Shown here piece after piece: positions 1 through 12,280 of a stretch of DNA of 64,000 nucleotides. The stretch's first letter is position 1; every line of letters begins with the position of its first letter. The position numbers and the translations under genes were made by a program. The stretch spans positions 12,346,501-12,410,500 of the forward strand of contig NC_092323.1 of the NCBI RefSeq assembly GCF_036785885.1, read 5' to 3'. Source of the DNA: Coffea arabica. Taxonomy: Eukaryota > Streptophyta > Magnoliopsida > Gentianales > Rubiaceae. The notes under the pieces were generated by a model, which saw only the letters and a program-made list of their open reading frames with translations, did not search any database and was not told the DNA's origin.

Positions 1-752
1 ATCCAACAACTCTCTTCCTTTTCTAGGTCTTCTTTCTAACAGGAACAGAATGATATCTGAAGTAACCAATAATTTAAATAGCTATAAACAATACGAATGC
101 AAATCAAGAATAAAGGTCAAAGCTAACCTGGACGTTTTCTTTTATTTTGTGCAAGATTTCTTTCATTAGCTGACTGTTGAACAGGTTGGCTATTGATGAC
201 TAAAAGTCAAATGCAGAAGTTCAGATATTGCTAGCATCACAATGCATGGAAACTGAAACAAAATTTTGTTAAGAATACAAGAATCTACCTAAATGTGTAT
301 CTAGAAGGATAGAAGCATTGCTACATGAAGCATGTGACTGCATAATATGTGCGTTTCTACTGAAATTTGTAGTAGATGCTAGATGAGAAGACTGTCTATG
401 TCCAACAGTGTACTATCTAGCAATTCCATCAGCCAACAAAGCAGATTGTTCATGATTTTGTGATAAAGAACAGCTCAAATTCAGCCATTTTTTTGGTTTT
501 CTGGACCGCAGGTTACGTAAGCAGTTTTTTTTATTTCCATCTCAGATAAGCTTGTCGCCTATAGGTTTTTTTGTCCACACAAGAAACTACATATTTAGTA
601 GGCAAGGAAGTCAGGTGTTCTGATGTAGAAGCAGAACAACTGTTCATAATGTCCGTAACAGCACAGTGATGATTGCTAACATAGCTAACATCAGGTATTT
701 GTACTGGATAGCCACATGAATGTGGCTCAATAACTTCACGTGCCTGATCCAT
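1..752 (-). CDS. Partial unrecognised gene, 5' exons, runs off left edge
   Basis: Three minus-strand exons join with matching phases: 752-591 (54 codons from ATG 752-750, donor GTAGTTTC), 412-289 (phase 0 start, ends on the first base of a codon) and 199-128 (72 nt). A fourth exon enters at 56 (acceptor TTCAG) or 35 (acceptor TTAG); both acceptors keep the same frame, which stays open to base 1. The predicted protein is polar and rich in Ser, Asn, Gln and His. Near residue 115 it turns basic (AQNKRKRP, then RRPRKGR), resembling a nuclear-localisation or DNA-binding region. A possible non-coding 5' exon ends at a GTGAG donor near 1131. I do not recognise the family. The ATG is inferred, and the frame stays open somewhat upstream of it. 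Real gene probable from phase agreement; product unknown. Confidence 0.4.
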
Positions 753-1679
753 CAATTGCGAAGCCGTAGAGTGAAAAGCAAATGCTGTGCTCAGGTATAA
801 CAGCCTTATATTGAAAGTTCAAGCAATAAAAGGTTAGGTGAAGATGAACACCGAAAGTATATGACACACAATGGCTACCAACTTTACAGCAGCTCAAACA
901 ATGTATACTGTCGCATATGGTTCACTAATATCATTTGCAGCCAAATAAGCAGTGATTTAAACAATGACTCAAATACTAAAGAAACAGAAGGAAAGTTGCA
1001 TAATAAATATAGAGGAAGAAGAAAGTAAGCTGCATGATAATATCGTAAAAACTATGAAGCACAAGTAGTAAACAGCCATGCAAAAAGAAGGACATTAAAT
1101 GTCAAGAGATTTAATGCAGATAAAAACTCACCAAGAAATAAGTAAAGAACCAGCCGAACGCTCCTTTCGTTTTGTTTCCCCAGAATGAAGACCAACGACA
1201 ACCGAATAAGATGAAAGAAACAGAAGCAGGTCTTGGAAAGTTAAGCTTTGTCTGGCAAAAACACCGAAAGTGTTAAGGATAAAAGATCACACATAAAAAG
1301 TAAGTCAACAACTTCATAGATAATCATACAAATCTAACGGTCAATAGATCATAAAAGTACAAAGCACTACAATCTAATGGTTAAATTTTTGACAAAAAGC
1401 AACCTACTTTTAAAGTTAGTAGCCAACAACTACTTGCAGTAAGTGAACAACCACTGGCAGTGAGTTCACAGATGAAGTAAAATAATGATATACATTCAAC
1501 CACCCTAAGGTACCTTGCATTTGACCAAAAGTGCTAAACCTTAGCACCTCACTAAACAGGCTCCAATGAAACAAGCAACGGCAGGCAAAAAGAAAGAAGC
1601 TAAACTTGAGCTTTGGAGCTGCCACGTGGCACCACGGGAAGCTGCTACTGGAAGCCGAACTCGAACTTATATTGTAGTT

Positions 1680-1681
<2 letters not shown>

Positions 1682-1719
<38 letters not shown>
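1682..1719. repeat. (AT)n microsatellite
   Basis: An uninterrupted AT dinucleotide run of about 19 units lies in the intergenic region upstream of the left-edge gene. Confidence 0.95.
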
Positions 1720-1723
<4 letters not shown>

Positions 1724-3692
1724 GTGAGCAAACAACAAAAACAAACAAAGACATGCACAGCACAGCCAATGGAGTCAAATCTATATATGAAGCATGTACA
1801 ACAAAAGCACGAAGAACAGAGGGGAAGTCACCTTCATAGTCCTTGACGTTTCAGAATCCTTTGAAAGTCAATGGTTTAATTAAATCGTAGGCAGGAACCT
1901 TTTGGTACAAAGGGAATAGCACATCTTTTTTTTTTTTTTTTACAGTACGTAAATTTGATATATACTGATGATGGATTCGTCTGAATTAGAGCCCTTGTAA
2001 AAACAAAAAATTGTGACATAGAGCCAAGTTGATTAAATTTTTCATGACCGGGAGTAGAGGTATCAAAATAGGTGATTCTGATAAATTTGAGCCGATTAAC
2101 ACAAATGAGTTGTGATCGACACTTTTATTAGTATTGGGGTGATTACTAATTGATTTGCAGTGTGAGTAACGAATCTCATATTGGTTCCACCTCTTACAAG
2201 TATGTTTGCACAGTTGGGGACAAACGCAATAAATTACGAAACGAAGAAGACCGATCGATCTAGCCAGAGCAAGCGCTTAAACGGTTCTAAAAGGCTTCTC
2301 CTTCCTTTTCTTCTTCATGCGGTTGTAGTGCTATTGGGACCAGCTTACATCCCCCACGCTTCCTGCAACAAAATGAATGGTTCTGCTTGTACTGGTACAT
2401 AGCTTGAGCTCAATTGAACAGTTGAACTGTGCGCCATATCGCAAATGTTGAATTTTATTTTTTCAACCCTAAACATTTATTTCTTTAGGATAATTTTAGA
2501 AACCTTTGTTGAGATTTCTGACAATTGTGGCCACCTTCCCTGAAGTTTGAAAAATTACACTTACTTTTCCTAATGTTATGAAAAGACTATGATAGCCTTC
2601 ACAAACTTTATGGAGTAAATTTTAAGTGAAAATGAGTGTAAAAGAGAAGAATGAAAATTCTTTTTTGGTAATACTTTTGTATTCTAAAACTCTAACCTCA
2701 TCTAATCTAGTATATTATACTTCATTCCTAATTTTTCTGATTGGATTTATTAATCAATTTACAAAAAAATCGACTAACCAATTAGGGAGGCATTTGTTAA
2801 AATAAGTATCTTAAAAAATTACTTAACCAAAAAAGAATGTATAAAGTACCAAAAAAGAAAGATTTCAGAACATGACTTAAATTTTCCTGCAAAAAATTAA
2901 CTTGAATATTTTCATCTAACGAATAATAGTAATAGTTGACTTTTTAGCATTTAATTTGTTTTACATATCAAATAGGGATGATATTGGATTTTTTTTTTTT
3001 TACTTACATCATCAATTGTTACCAAAACATATACTTTTAGGAAAAGTTTCTATCAGTTTTCAAATCTTATGGAAGGTGGCTGCAATTGTCAGAAACCTCA
3101 CTCCCTCAAATTATCCTTTTTCTTTTTATCCCAACACACGGTTCTTTCATTCTAGATTCATTGTGTTCCATTCGGAATCACTAAATTCCTGAAGAGTTTC
3201 GCTATGATGGATTTGCTTATATGGAGGCAAAAGTCCAAAATTTTCTAATTTCTATACCCCCTAGTGCACAACTTTTTGCCCTTTTATTCTTCCTTCCAAA
3301 TGAAATCTAAACAATTTAGTGAGCCTTGTACCCCACTATAACTGTACGTTATTCATTGCTGTTTATTTTCTTGGTCCCCAAGACAAGTGGATAACGTCGG
3401 TACGGGTTCAGCGATGCGGACAACAGGTTACACTTATTGCACCCGAATTTATTTCCAACACAGTTGACGCTTCCCCAAAGGCAAAGGCTAAAAACTACCT
3501 AATAAATCAGCAAGTGCAGGTTCAGTCACACAGCAACGAATTAAAAGATGGCAATAAATTTTTTTTTTTTGGGGTCACAAAAGGATGGCAATGGTTACTT
3601 CATAAGTTTTACAGATTTGGTAGTTACCTCTGGTACTTGCATTATCAGGGAATGAAATAGGTTGATGCAAGGTTTCTTCTTGACCACAGAAG

Positions 3693-3822
3693 CAACAAAT
3701 TTCAGAAATCAGAAGGGTTTATTAATATTTGTAGCAAGCACTGAACTCTGCAGTTTTCAACAAATTTCAGAAATCAGAAGGGTTTATTAATATTTGTAGC
3801 AAGCACTGAACTCTGCAGTTTT
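3693..3822. repeat. Perfect 65-bp tandem duplication
   Basis: Positions 3693-3757 and 3758-3822 are identical and directly adjacent. No TE-like ends are visible, so this looks like a recent local duplication. Confidence 0.95.
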
Positions 3823-4769
3823 CACTGCATGGAGATGTGGCAACTAGCAAGGCATGGCTAACATGTGGAAACCAATTCCTAGAAAAGTAACTGTTTCGAT
3901 ATGATTTTACTTGCAAAAAAAAAAAAATTTTATTTGAATGCATTATAAACAAAATTTTTTAATTATTTTTTCTTTTTTAACTATTTTTTATCTGACACAC
4001 ATTATATCATAAAAAGTGTTACAATTTTTTTCAAAATATTATTATTCCCAATAATCTCCTATTAAATTCATGCTCTATATTGTGGTCTCATTTTCATGAA
4101 AGGCATTCCCATTCGCGCTCTTAAATTCCAAAAATTACAATAATAAAAAAAAACATATACTCCAAGTAAATTTTAAAAAAAATATCTAGACATGCTTTAA
4201 GTATCTTTAAGAAGCATCCCTGTTAGGTTTTTAAGATTTAAAACTTGGTTAAGATGAAAGGCATCTACAATGTATTTTTTAATATAGGTTAATAAAGCCC
4301 TAATCAAGCAACGCTTCCTTAAAAGGAGCCAAAAAAAATAAAAAATGAAGAAGATAAGCCTTAACCTCTATGAACTCTATTTAAGCAATTTACCCTGAAA
4401 ATTCATATAATGCAACGTACAAGTGTTTATCAAAAGTGAGATCAATAAAACCAAATGAAAGAAGTAGCTAGCACAGAATAGCCATGGCAGAGGCCTCAAT
4501 TTATTAAATGCAATAGCTATTAAAGTTATTGAATAGTAGCAGTAGGGATGAATGAGAAAGTCTCGAAATACTGGTTAGCAACGTATCCCATTTTTACTGT
4601 CAATGATACTTATGGTTTCATCATCTGCAGTCTCATCAACTCCCTCCCTCTCTTTAAATATGCTTGGTTTTGAATCAAGAATCTCAAGTTGCTGGTTAGC
4701 TTTTACATCTTATTTCATGCAATGTGACCACCAACAACACATTTGCCCGTTTTGGTGTTACATACTACT

Positions 4770-4800
4770 TTACTTTTCCAATCGACCTGAGTATGGCAGC
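4770..4800 (-). other. Terminal 31-nt coding exon of the SVP-like gene
   Basis: The acceptor TTTTTTGCAG (4810-4801) is followed by the last base of a glycine codon, then LPYSGRLEK and TAA. It completes the conserved LKLGLPYSG end, confirming that the 5018-5175 exon does not terminate the protein. The GRLEK tail is a short extension past LPYSG. Confidence 0.9.
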
Positions 4801-7794
4801 CTGCAAAAAACAAATTCCAAGAATTTGGACTGAGAAGGTTAGGAAAGATATCTGTTGCTGTTATCATTTAATCATTGATCTGCATGAATCTGTGATGCAA
4901 ATAAAGTCATTCTGAATCCCCCCTCAAAAAAAAAAAGACTAATATGACAGTAACATGTCCCCGAATCCTTTTTAAGATATTTGTGTTGTCAATAGCTTGT
5001 AGGAATCATGGACTTACCCCAATTTGAGAGAGGTATCAGAACTTTCATAGTCTTGTGGACCGCCAGTAGAGCTGCAGACGTTAGTAACCGATTCAGATGA
5101 TTGGCCTTCCTCGTACAGAACGTTCTCTGAATCATCTGCTGCCATTTGCCCGCTTCCATTGGATACCCCCATCACCTTCAGGCAAACAATCGAAGCTGCC
5201 ATAATGGGCGTGCACCAGAGAAACAAACGAGGTAATGGGGTAGGAAGAAATCCACAAGATAAGATCCCAGAGGTCCATGGCTGTACTTACCTGTTGCTTC
5301 AAACGCTCATTCTCTTCCATTAGTTGCATTCCCTGTACGAATGATAGTTTCACTTTTAAGGGCAATTTAAGAAGCAGAGACACCAAATATGGGAGTAAAG
5401 GAAATGTACCAAAAGCAAATGCTGGTCAAAGCTAATAGTGGAAGCACAAAAATTTTCTCACCTTTCGCTGAAGGTGATTAATTTCCTTCATTATCTTTTC
5501 GCCCTGAACAAATGAACAAAATTCTGTAAGGCATATGTTTCCAACCTAAGAAATGAAGGATCAAAATTATAATACCTTCGACATTAATGCATATGGAAAG
5601 AAGTTGGAACCTTTTTCTCTATCACACGGTTCAATCCAGCTTCAAGCGACCTCTCTAATTGCTGCAGATCATCAACAGTCAATCCTTGGAGCTCCTCTCC
5701 TCTCATTTGCCTGAATTGGCAATGTTAAATTTTCATAGATGCCAGTGAACATCAAAAAGAGAAAACATAGTTGAACACATAGAAGAACAGACCTCAGTTG
5801 ATGGCTTTTCTCAGCAACTTCCTTGCTTAATCGAGAGCAATTGCTATTCTCCACCAGCTGCATCAAATAAGATTTCCGTTCCTTTACAAATCAAATCTAT
5901 GCGAAAAGGAACCAAATTGCCAAGTGTAGTATCAACCCTTCAAAAGAACCATTTTAGACTGATCTACAAGGACTTTTCACATAAACAGCGAGGATCATTC
6001 ATGTTAATCATACAGAACTTCTAACGGTGCAGAATCATCGTGGAATGACAAATACAGCATCCGCTGCTTGGCCACTTGAAACTCACCTGCAGCTCAAGCG
6101 ATGGCTGCTCCATTTTTTCAAGATTCTTCGAGTGTAAGTTGTGCCTTTCGAGTATTTCCTTCATACTATAAACCACATCTAATTCAGAATCAACCAATGG
6201 AAAAGTTGCAAATTGATTGTAGATGAATCAGTTAAAACGTAGGTGCATGAAACCAGCAAAAACAGCTAGTGACATTTGCCTTCGTGCTTGATAGACACTA
6301 AAGCATACCACTGCTCATAAATGTACATCTGCAGAAATGTGTTTATTTGAAACAGTAGTTTATCCGTAGAAATTGATCTTCAACAACGAGTTCAATTGAT
6401 TCCCCAAAATCACTTGGTTTCAAATGTGTTCGATAAGAAGTACTAGCATATCACATGTGAAAACTCCCAACTATTTTTGAAGACATTATACACAGAAAAA
6501 AGGAATTATTCCTAACTATTTTTGAAGAAAAGAAAATTAAAAGTTTAACGAGACAACAAACATTATACTAGATTAGCTGATAGGAAATTTTTGTCTTATT
6601 GTTTAATCAATTATACCTACTTTCCTTCCCGAGTTAGTGTCCAATAATTTAGCATCCAACAATTCACATCTATCAGATCTAGCATCCTTATAGAGAGCTG
6701 AACTCCCTCGTTACATTGCAATGAACAACAATCAAATAAAAAACAAACGTACTTGAAACCATTTTGAAGTAAAAAACGTACCTGACAATCAAATAAAAAA
6801 GACATTTTGAAGTAATTTTTCCCTTATCTTTAAAGTTGGCAGAAACCATCCTTATCTTTTTGGGGCACGAGCGATAATTATCAGAATTCTGCAAATTTGT
6901 CATCTCTAGCGTCATGTAACGCAGACATCGGTCCAATTATTGCCTAATCTTCCTCAGTTGGATCAGTATATAAAAGCAAAAAAGGGAAAAAAAAAAGGAA
7001 TAATTTAATATATTTATTTTCTTCCATAACCAATATTTAACTAAGCAAATGTCTTCAGTGTCTCTCTGTCTTATTTTCTCTCCACATCTTCTAACAAAAA
7101 CAACAATAATATATCAACGACACAAAAAAAGTAAAGTAGCTTTTTTCTCGTTACACACCATCATCTGCACTTAGAGAATCAAAACAGATACAACAATATT
7201 TTCATGAAACGAGCCAAAAAGCAATCTTGATTCTTGCTATAGCATAAAAGTGAAAAACGTAAAGAACTAGATATGCAGAAAATAACCTAGACAATGAGAA
7301 AACCTGAAATGACCATGCTGGCACTTGGCACCATAAGATCAAAAGCCCATGTTAGCTGAAACCAGTAACCACGGATTCACTAGAGGAATGATTCCCCAAC
7401 AAAATTTATCAATCATTATAACCCTTTCAGAATACCAACATCAATATAAATAGTACTATATGTTCTTTTCCTCACTCTCTCCAATGAATGCTCCACCACC
7501 TTCTACATTTCTTTAACACAAAATTCAACAAGAGCCTAGATATGCTAACTAAACTATTTGTGACCAGAAATACATACAGGAGCTAGCTGACGGAGATTAA
7601 GCGATCAATTACCTGGAGCTGGAATACTCAAAAAGCTTGCCAGTGGAGGAGAAGAGGATGAGAGCAACATCAGCATCGCAGAGAACTGAAAGTTCTTCAG
7701 CTTTCTTGAAAAGTCCTCTTCTTCTCTTTGAGAAAGTCACCTGCCTGGCCGTTGCGTTATCGATTTTCCTGATCTGAATCTTCTCTCTAGCCAT
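4770..7794 (-). CDS. SVP-like: SVP/AGL24/JOINTLESS-like MIKC MADS-box transcription factor
   Basis: Exons: 7794-7613, 6165-6087, 5857-5793, 5710-5611, 5503-5462, 5332-5291, 5175-5018 and 4800-4770, giving 699 nt and 232 aa. All introns are GT-AG and all phases agree; the eight-exon pattern with two 42-nt K-box exons is typical of the group. Residues 1-60 are a MADS domain (start [12 protein letters not shown], then [17 protein letters not shown]). Residues 61-87 are the I region and about 88-170 the K-box coiled coil ([20 protein letters not shown]). The C-terminus has the subgroup signature QSSESVTN and [19 protein letters not shown] (220-224) fits the LxLxL EAR repression motif. Family members bind CArG boxes in the nucleus and control flowering time and inflorescence or bud dormancy. 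The exact subgroup member is not decidable here. Confidence 0.95.
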
Positions 7795-8252
7795 GGTAGA
7801 AAAGGATATTATGGGATCAGAAAGTCACCAAGAGTCAAGGTATCCAAAACCCCTCGAGCAATCCAGGAATAAACCAGCATACAATGCAAAGTTTAAAAAG
7901 GACAAGAAGGGTTTCTAAAAATAGAGGGATAGAAGTAAAGGTGGAGGAGACAAGGTTAGAAAATAAATGGCGGCATTTTGCCAAATTTAGAGGGGGAATA
8001 AGGGAACAAACCCTAATGAGAGAGAAAAAGGAAAAACAGACACTTGTTCATGCGGCCATTGTTATTGGTTTAGTTTTAGATCCAGAGAGAAGCAGCAGGC
8101 AGAGAGAGAAAATGAGTAGAAAGAAGACTTGTCTGAGAAAGACCCACCAATCAGGTTTTAGAGTAAAAGGATTGAAAAAGAATTTATTGCTGCCTTGATT
8201 GTCTTGGTTGGTTGATTTGGACTTCAGATTTGTACATTTGTCTGTGTCTGTC

Positions 8253-8426
8253 TTTTTCTTTTTTTTTTTTATTGCCTGCCACGGTATCCAGGGCTTTGCC
8301 CGACCCAAGTCGCACACCTGTGGTGGGTGAGTCTCCCAACAAGGGTAGCTGCATACGCCAGGTTTCGAACCCGAGATTTGTTTAAGCGGAACCAAACTGC
8401 TTACCACTTGGCCCAACCCCAGTTGG
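8253..8426 (-). mobile_element. tRNA-derived SINE
   Basis: On the minus strand the element starts near 8426. It has a pol III A box (GGCCAAGTGG, 8413-8404) and B box (GGTTCGAAACC, 8371-8361), then a tRNA-unrelated body and a terminal A-rich tail (T-rich on plus, about 8253-8270). A perfect 15-bp target-site duplication, TTGTCTGTGTCTGTC, flanks it at 8238-8252 and 8427-8441. It lies about 460 bp upstream of the SVP-like ATG in the same orientation. Confidence 0.93.
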
Positions 8427-11400
8427 TTGTCTGTGTCTGTCATTCACTATTACTGTGTGTAATTGTTTTGGGTTGGATTTGGTGACACGAGTGATTAAGT
8501 GTTAGTGCAAGTAGTACTGGACTACTGGCACTAGTCCCCACCTATTTGAGCAACTCAAGAGGGACTGTTGGAAAATACGCAACCAATAAGAGGTGCAGAG
8601 ATGGAGCAGTTGCTCCCTTTTGTACAATGCTGCATAGGCACAAAATTAATTAATACTAAAGCTAGTATTAATAAAAAAAAAGGAGAGAAAATAAAAAGGG
8701 GCTTTGACAAAAAAAAAGAAAAGAAAAGGAGAGAAAATAAAAGAGGTGCAGAGAAGGAGAGAGAATAAAAGACACAGACAGAGACATGAGTGGTTTGTTT
8801 GTGAAAAGAAAAGAAAAGAAAGGGGCTTTGGAATTCAAGGGAGGAAAACCAAAAGAGATACACTGAGAGCTATTTAAGGTGAAACAAGTTTCCTCTCCTT
8901 TGGCTCTTCTTTTGCTACAGTTGCCCAAAAGTGTTAAATCAAAGGGAATTTAGGTCCCGAGGGATTTGCAGCCTATGAAAAAGGCCAAATTATGTTGGCT
9001 TCCCCTAAATTTATGGTGATTATGAAGACCTCCTCGCAGTTTTTGAAATTTGATTGAATTTTCTTCGAACTTTTATCTAGTTATATATGATATTTTTTTC
9101 CAATCAATGATGATCTTAGCTTTGACAGGAGTATTTGTCAAGTAATATATGTACATTCTTGGACCACCCACACTACATTAGCTAGACTATTCTAGTGCAT
9201 GGATATTGCAGCATGATTATAGAGTCTCAATAGGCAACCAGTCAAATACTATTTGTGCCACTTATATACCAAATAGAGGGGGAGCAAAAATATATATTAC
9301 TTTCATGAATAGGAATTCAATCTTATACTTAGATAGTACGAAAAAAATATTAAGTAACTGAAAAATGTTACCGGAAGGCTACTCTAACAACCTCTAGAAG
9401 CTATCTGTTGATTATGATAAACGTTAGTGAAGGTTAGTGCTATTTGTAAGTATAATAATTGAGCAAAGAGAGGAGTACAAAAATTTAAAAAAAAAATGTA
9501 CAAGGATTAAGGACAAGAAGTATATTAATTTGTTCATTATCTTCATCTTCTACAGTTCTACTCCCTTTTAGTTCAGATAATATCACATGTCGAACAAACT
9601 TGGGGTAAAGTTTGGAGTGCCTTGGCTTGTCGCCGAACACCCCTCAAACTGCATTTACCATTTACTCAACATTTTGGTAAAATCACTGCAACCCTAAATG
9701 AGTACTTAGCATGCTAAAGAACCACTCAAATCCAAGCAACTGCACTTATTTATCATTTTCAAATGTTGATATACACGTATAAGTAGATCAAACGCAATGT
9801 AATTATTAATGAACCAGGTATGTTTCAAAATCAAGAAAGTTGATTTCACCCCTCATGTATCAGTATGAATACAGGACATGAATATTTACTGATTAATAAT
9901 TACATTTCTTTGAATGTGTCATTACCAGCTACACTATCTTAGTACATACTCCAAGTGGCTGTGTTTTGCCCTATGTGCTTCTTTTTACAAAGCAAAGCAT
10001 TTATTTTCGCACTTAAATGCAATTAAATGACGTGAGAAACTGTTAAATATACTCTTTTACTTTTGAAACTGATGTAACTTAATGCCATATATACCCTTTT
10101 TTTGGGAAAAATCATTCAAATGTCCCACATATTTTGTTAAATGAAAATTTTAATTTTTTACTTTTAAAATGGTAACTTGATGTCTTTTACAAAAACAAGT
10201 CAGTAAAGTTTGGTCCAAATGTAGATTTTGACCACTTTTACTCCAAGTCCATAACGTGACTCATAGATAGTTACTTTTTAAGAGACGAAAAAAATTAGAT
10301 CCCATTTGTAATTAATCAGTTGACCCGATTCATATTCATTTTTGTTTCTAACAAAGTATGATTTGATCCGAACCTTATTCTTTTTCTTAAAAAGGTAGGA
10401 TATGATCCAATTCACATTCATTTTTGTTATTAAAAAAGTGGCATGTAATCTTTTTGTGCATAAAAAATGATTACATACGAGTTACGTGGTGATTTCGGGT
10501 TAAAAAGTAATTGAAAACTTAAGTTAGAATCAAATTTTATTAACTTAAATTTGTAACTAACACAAATTTTTAATATCTTAAAAGTAAAAGATGAAAAAAT
10601 TCAATTCTTAAAAAATGACGAACGTTTTGAACTATTTTATCTTTTTTTTTTTTCAATTTTATACCCTCATTAAATCAAATCAACGTGTACTTTTTAAAGG
10701 GGGCAGAAAGCTTAAAAGGACAATAAATGAAGAGTCCATCACAACCAAGTGGCACGCTTATTCAAGCCCTGTACTTAGCACTAATTGCTAAATTAATGCA
10801 AGTTGTCCAAGATTCAAGCCAGAGAGAAAGGAATAGGGAAATGGACAAATGGAATCCCTAGCTTGGGGAGTTTTCTCCGGTGGTTATTATCCGGTCAGCA
10901 TGAGGGCTCATTAATCAACTGCACGTTGCCTGCTCAACCTTTGACTACGATCAACGTAGTACAGTACCCTAAATAGTTGAATTTTAGTGGACAAGTTGAA
11001 GTACTTAGTACGGATTAATCCCAGTTGAGCATGATGTACAGTAGATCTGACTCAGCTTTAGTCACGTCTTCTTCTCAGTTCTCAGTCCTTCTTTCTCAGG
11101 CTTTTATGACTCCAACAATTCACGTCTTCAAACTCGCTCATCACCATTGCATTGGAATTCCCCGGTTTTCTGCTTGATTTGTTAATGTCATATGACACAT
11201 ATCGCCCGCTAGTCCCTGAAAGGTCTAAAACCCTCACTTCATTATAGAGCCAGCAAAACATGTGGAATGGTTTGGATTTGTGCACTTTTTTCCCCCTCCA
11301 GTTATGATTAATTTGAGAAAGTAATTGTATGTATAAATTCAGCTGGATTAAGGCCTTATCCTTGTTTTTTCTACACAAAATGAACTCCGTAATTCAGTAG

Positions 11401-11594
11401 TATTAAATATTAATATCATAATTTCAGCGAATAAAGCTGTATCAAATGAAGAGTTTGTGATGGACCTTTTATGCATGGTGTTCTTAGGTTAATGCAAAAT
11501 CCTGATTTGTTTGGTTTTAATACTAAACTTTTTATTTGTTTATTTTTGAGTCCGAAGGAGACAGAAGATTAACAAACATGAAACATTTAACCCA

Positions 11595-11730
11595 TATTTG
11601 GATTGTCATTTTTTCCTAAAAAATTTAAAATTTTCTGTGAATATATTTTTCAATTACTATTTTTTTTAATCTCAAATTGTTACAGTATATTTTTTACAAG
11701 AACTCTAGAAAGCCAAACAGGCTCTCAATT
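11595..11730. mobile_element. MITE-like relic (same family as 21890-22036)
   Basis: Begins with a TTTGGATTG-type end and ends with GCCAAACAGGC. The interior (ttttctgtgaata..., ...acagtat...acaagaactcta) aligns with the copy at 21890-22036. Boundaries are approximate and no clear TSD was found. Confidence 0.5.
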
Positions 11731-12055
11731 TGGGCTATCCAATCTCGGCCTATGGCTTAATACCAAACGACTGCCTGGCCGTGTGTGTTTGGACCAGGAA
11801 ATGTTGCTGAACCCTAGCCATAGTCCATAATGGGAAAATGTAAACAAGTAAGCCCAGATAAACTTCGGCCTTCAAGCTCAAAGTAAAATGTGACAATGGA
11901 TTCATTCACCGTCTTCAAAACCACAATAATTTCCATCACGCCCTTTTTTTGCCCCTAAAAAGCATAACTTTCTCTTTTCCCCTATTACCAAAAACTACCT
12001 ATAATGCCGGATTTGCCATGAGCAGTCATATGTTACATTACATGCTTTCTAAGCG

Positions 12056-12187
12056 TTGTTTATTGAGATAATGAATGCTTGCGCAACCACATAGAGTCAT
12101 GATCAATTCAACATGCATGCATTGTTTATTATTAAGATAATGAATGCTTATACAACCATACAGAGTCATGATCAATTCAACATGCAT
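12056..12187. repeat. Two-copy tandem repeat (about 66 bp) 3' of the BBE-like gene
   Basis: Copies at 12056-12117 and 12122-12187 share ATAATGAATGCTT and GAGTCATGATCAATTCAACA with a few differences. They lie about 95 bp past the stop codon of the oxidase gene, so may be in its 3' UTR or flank. Confidence 0.85.
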
Positions 12188-12280
12188 TTGATATATATCC
12201 TGCAAGATTTGTTGTATTTTGATAAAGAAGTATAACATGGTTGGCAAACTACGCAAATGCATATTTGTGCTGTTTTAGCC

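Larger units (their letters stand above)
753..4769. other. Intergenic region between left-edge gene and SVP-like gene
   Basis: No convincing coding sequence. It holds an AT microsatellite, several poly-T runs (for example 1926-1942 and 2990-3001), a perfect 65-bp tandem duplication and low-complexity AT-rich DNA. A G-box-like CACGTG lies near 1624. A minus-strand AATAAA (4505-4500) about 265 bp after the SVP-like stop codon is a candidate polyadenylation signal for that gene. Confidence 0.6.
8442..12280. other. Intergenic region, no supported gene
   Basis: AT-rich DNA with no convincing exon on either strand. It holds a purine-rich tract (about 8680-8830), degenerate direct repeats near 10310-10440, a MITE-like relic at about 11595-11730 and a duplicated block at 12056-12187. 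Small open frames here resemble no protein and show low-complexity composition. Confidence 0.6.

Noticed and set aside
8361..8413. Possible tRNA gene (A and B boxes)
   Set aside because: The boxes lie in a SINE with poly-A tail and TSD, and no cloverleaf or anticodon stem forms.
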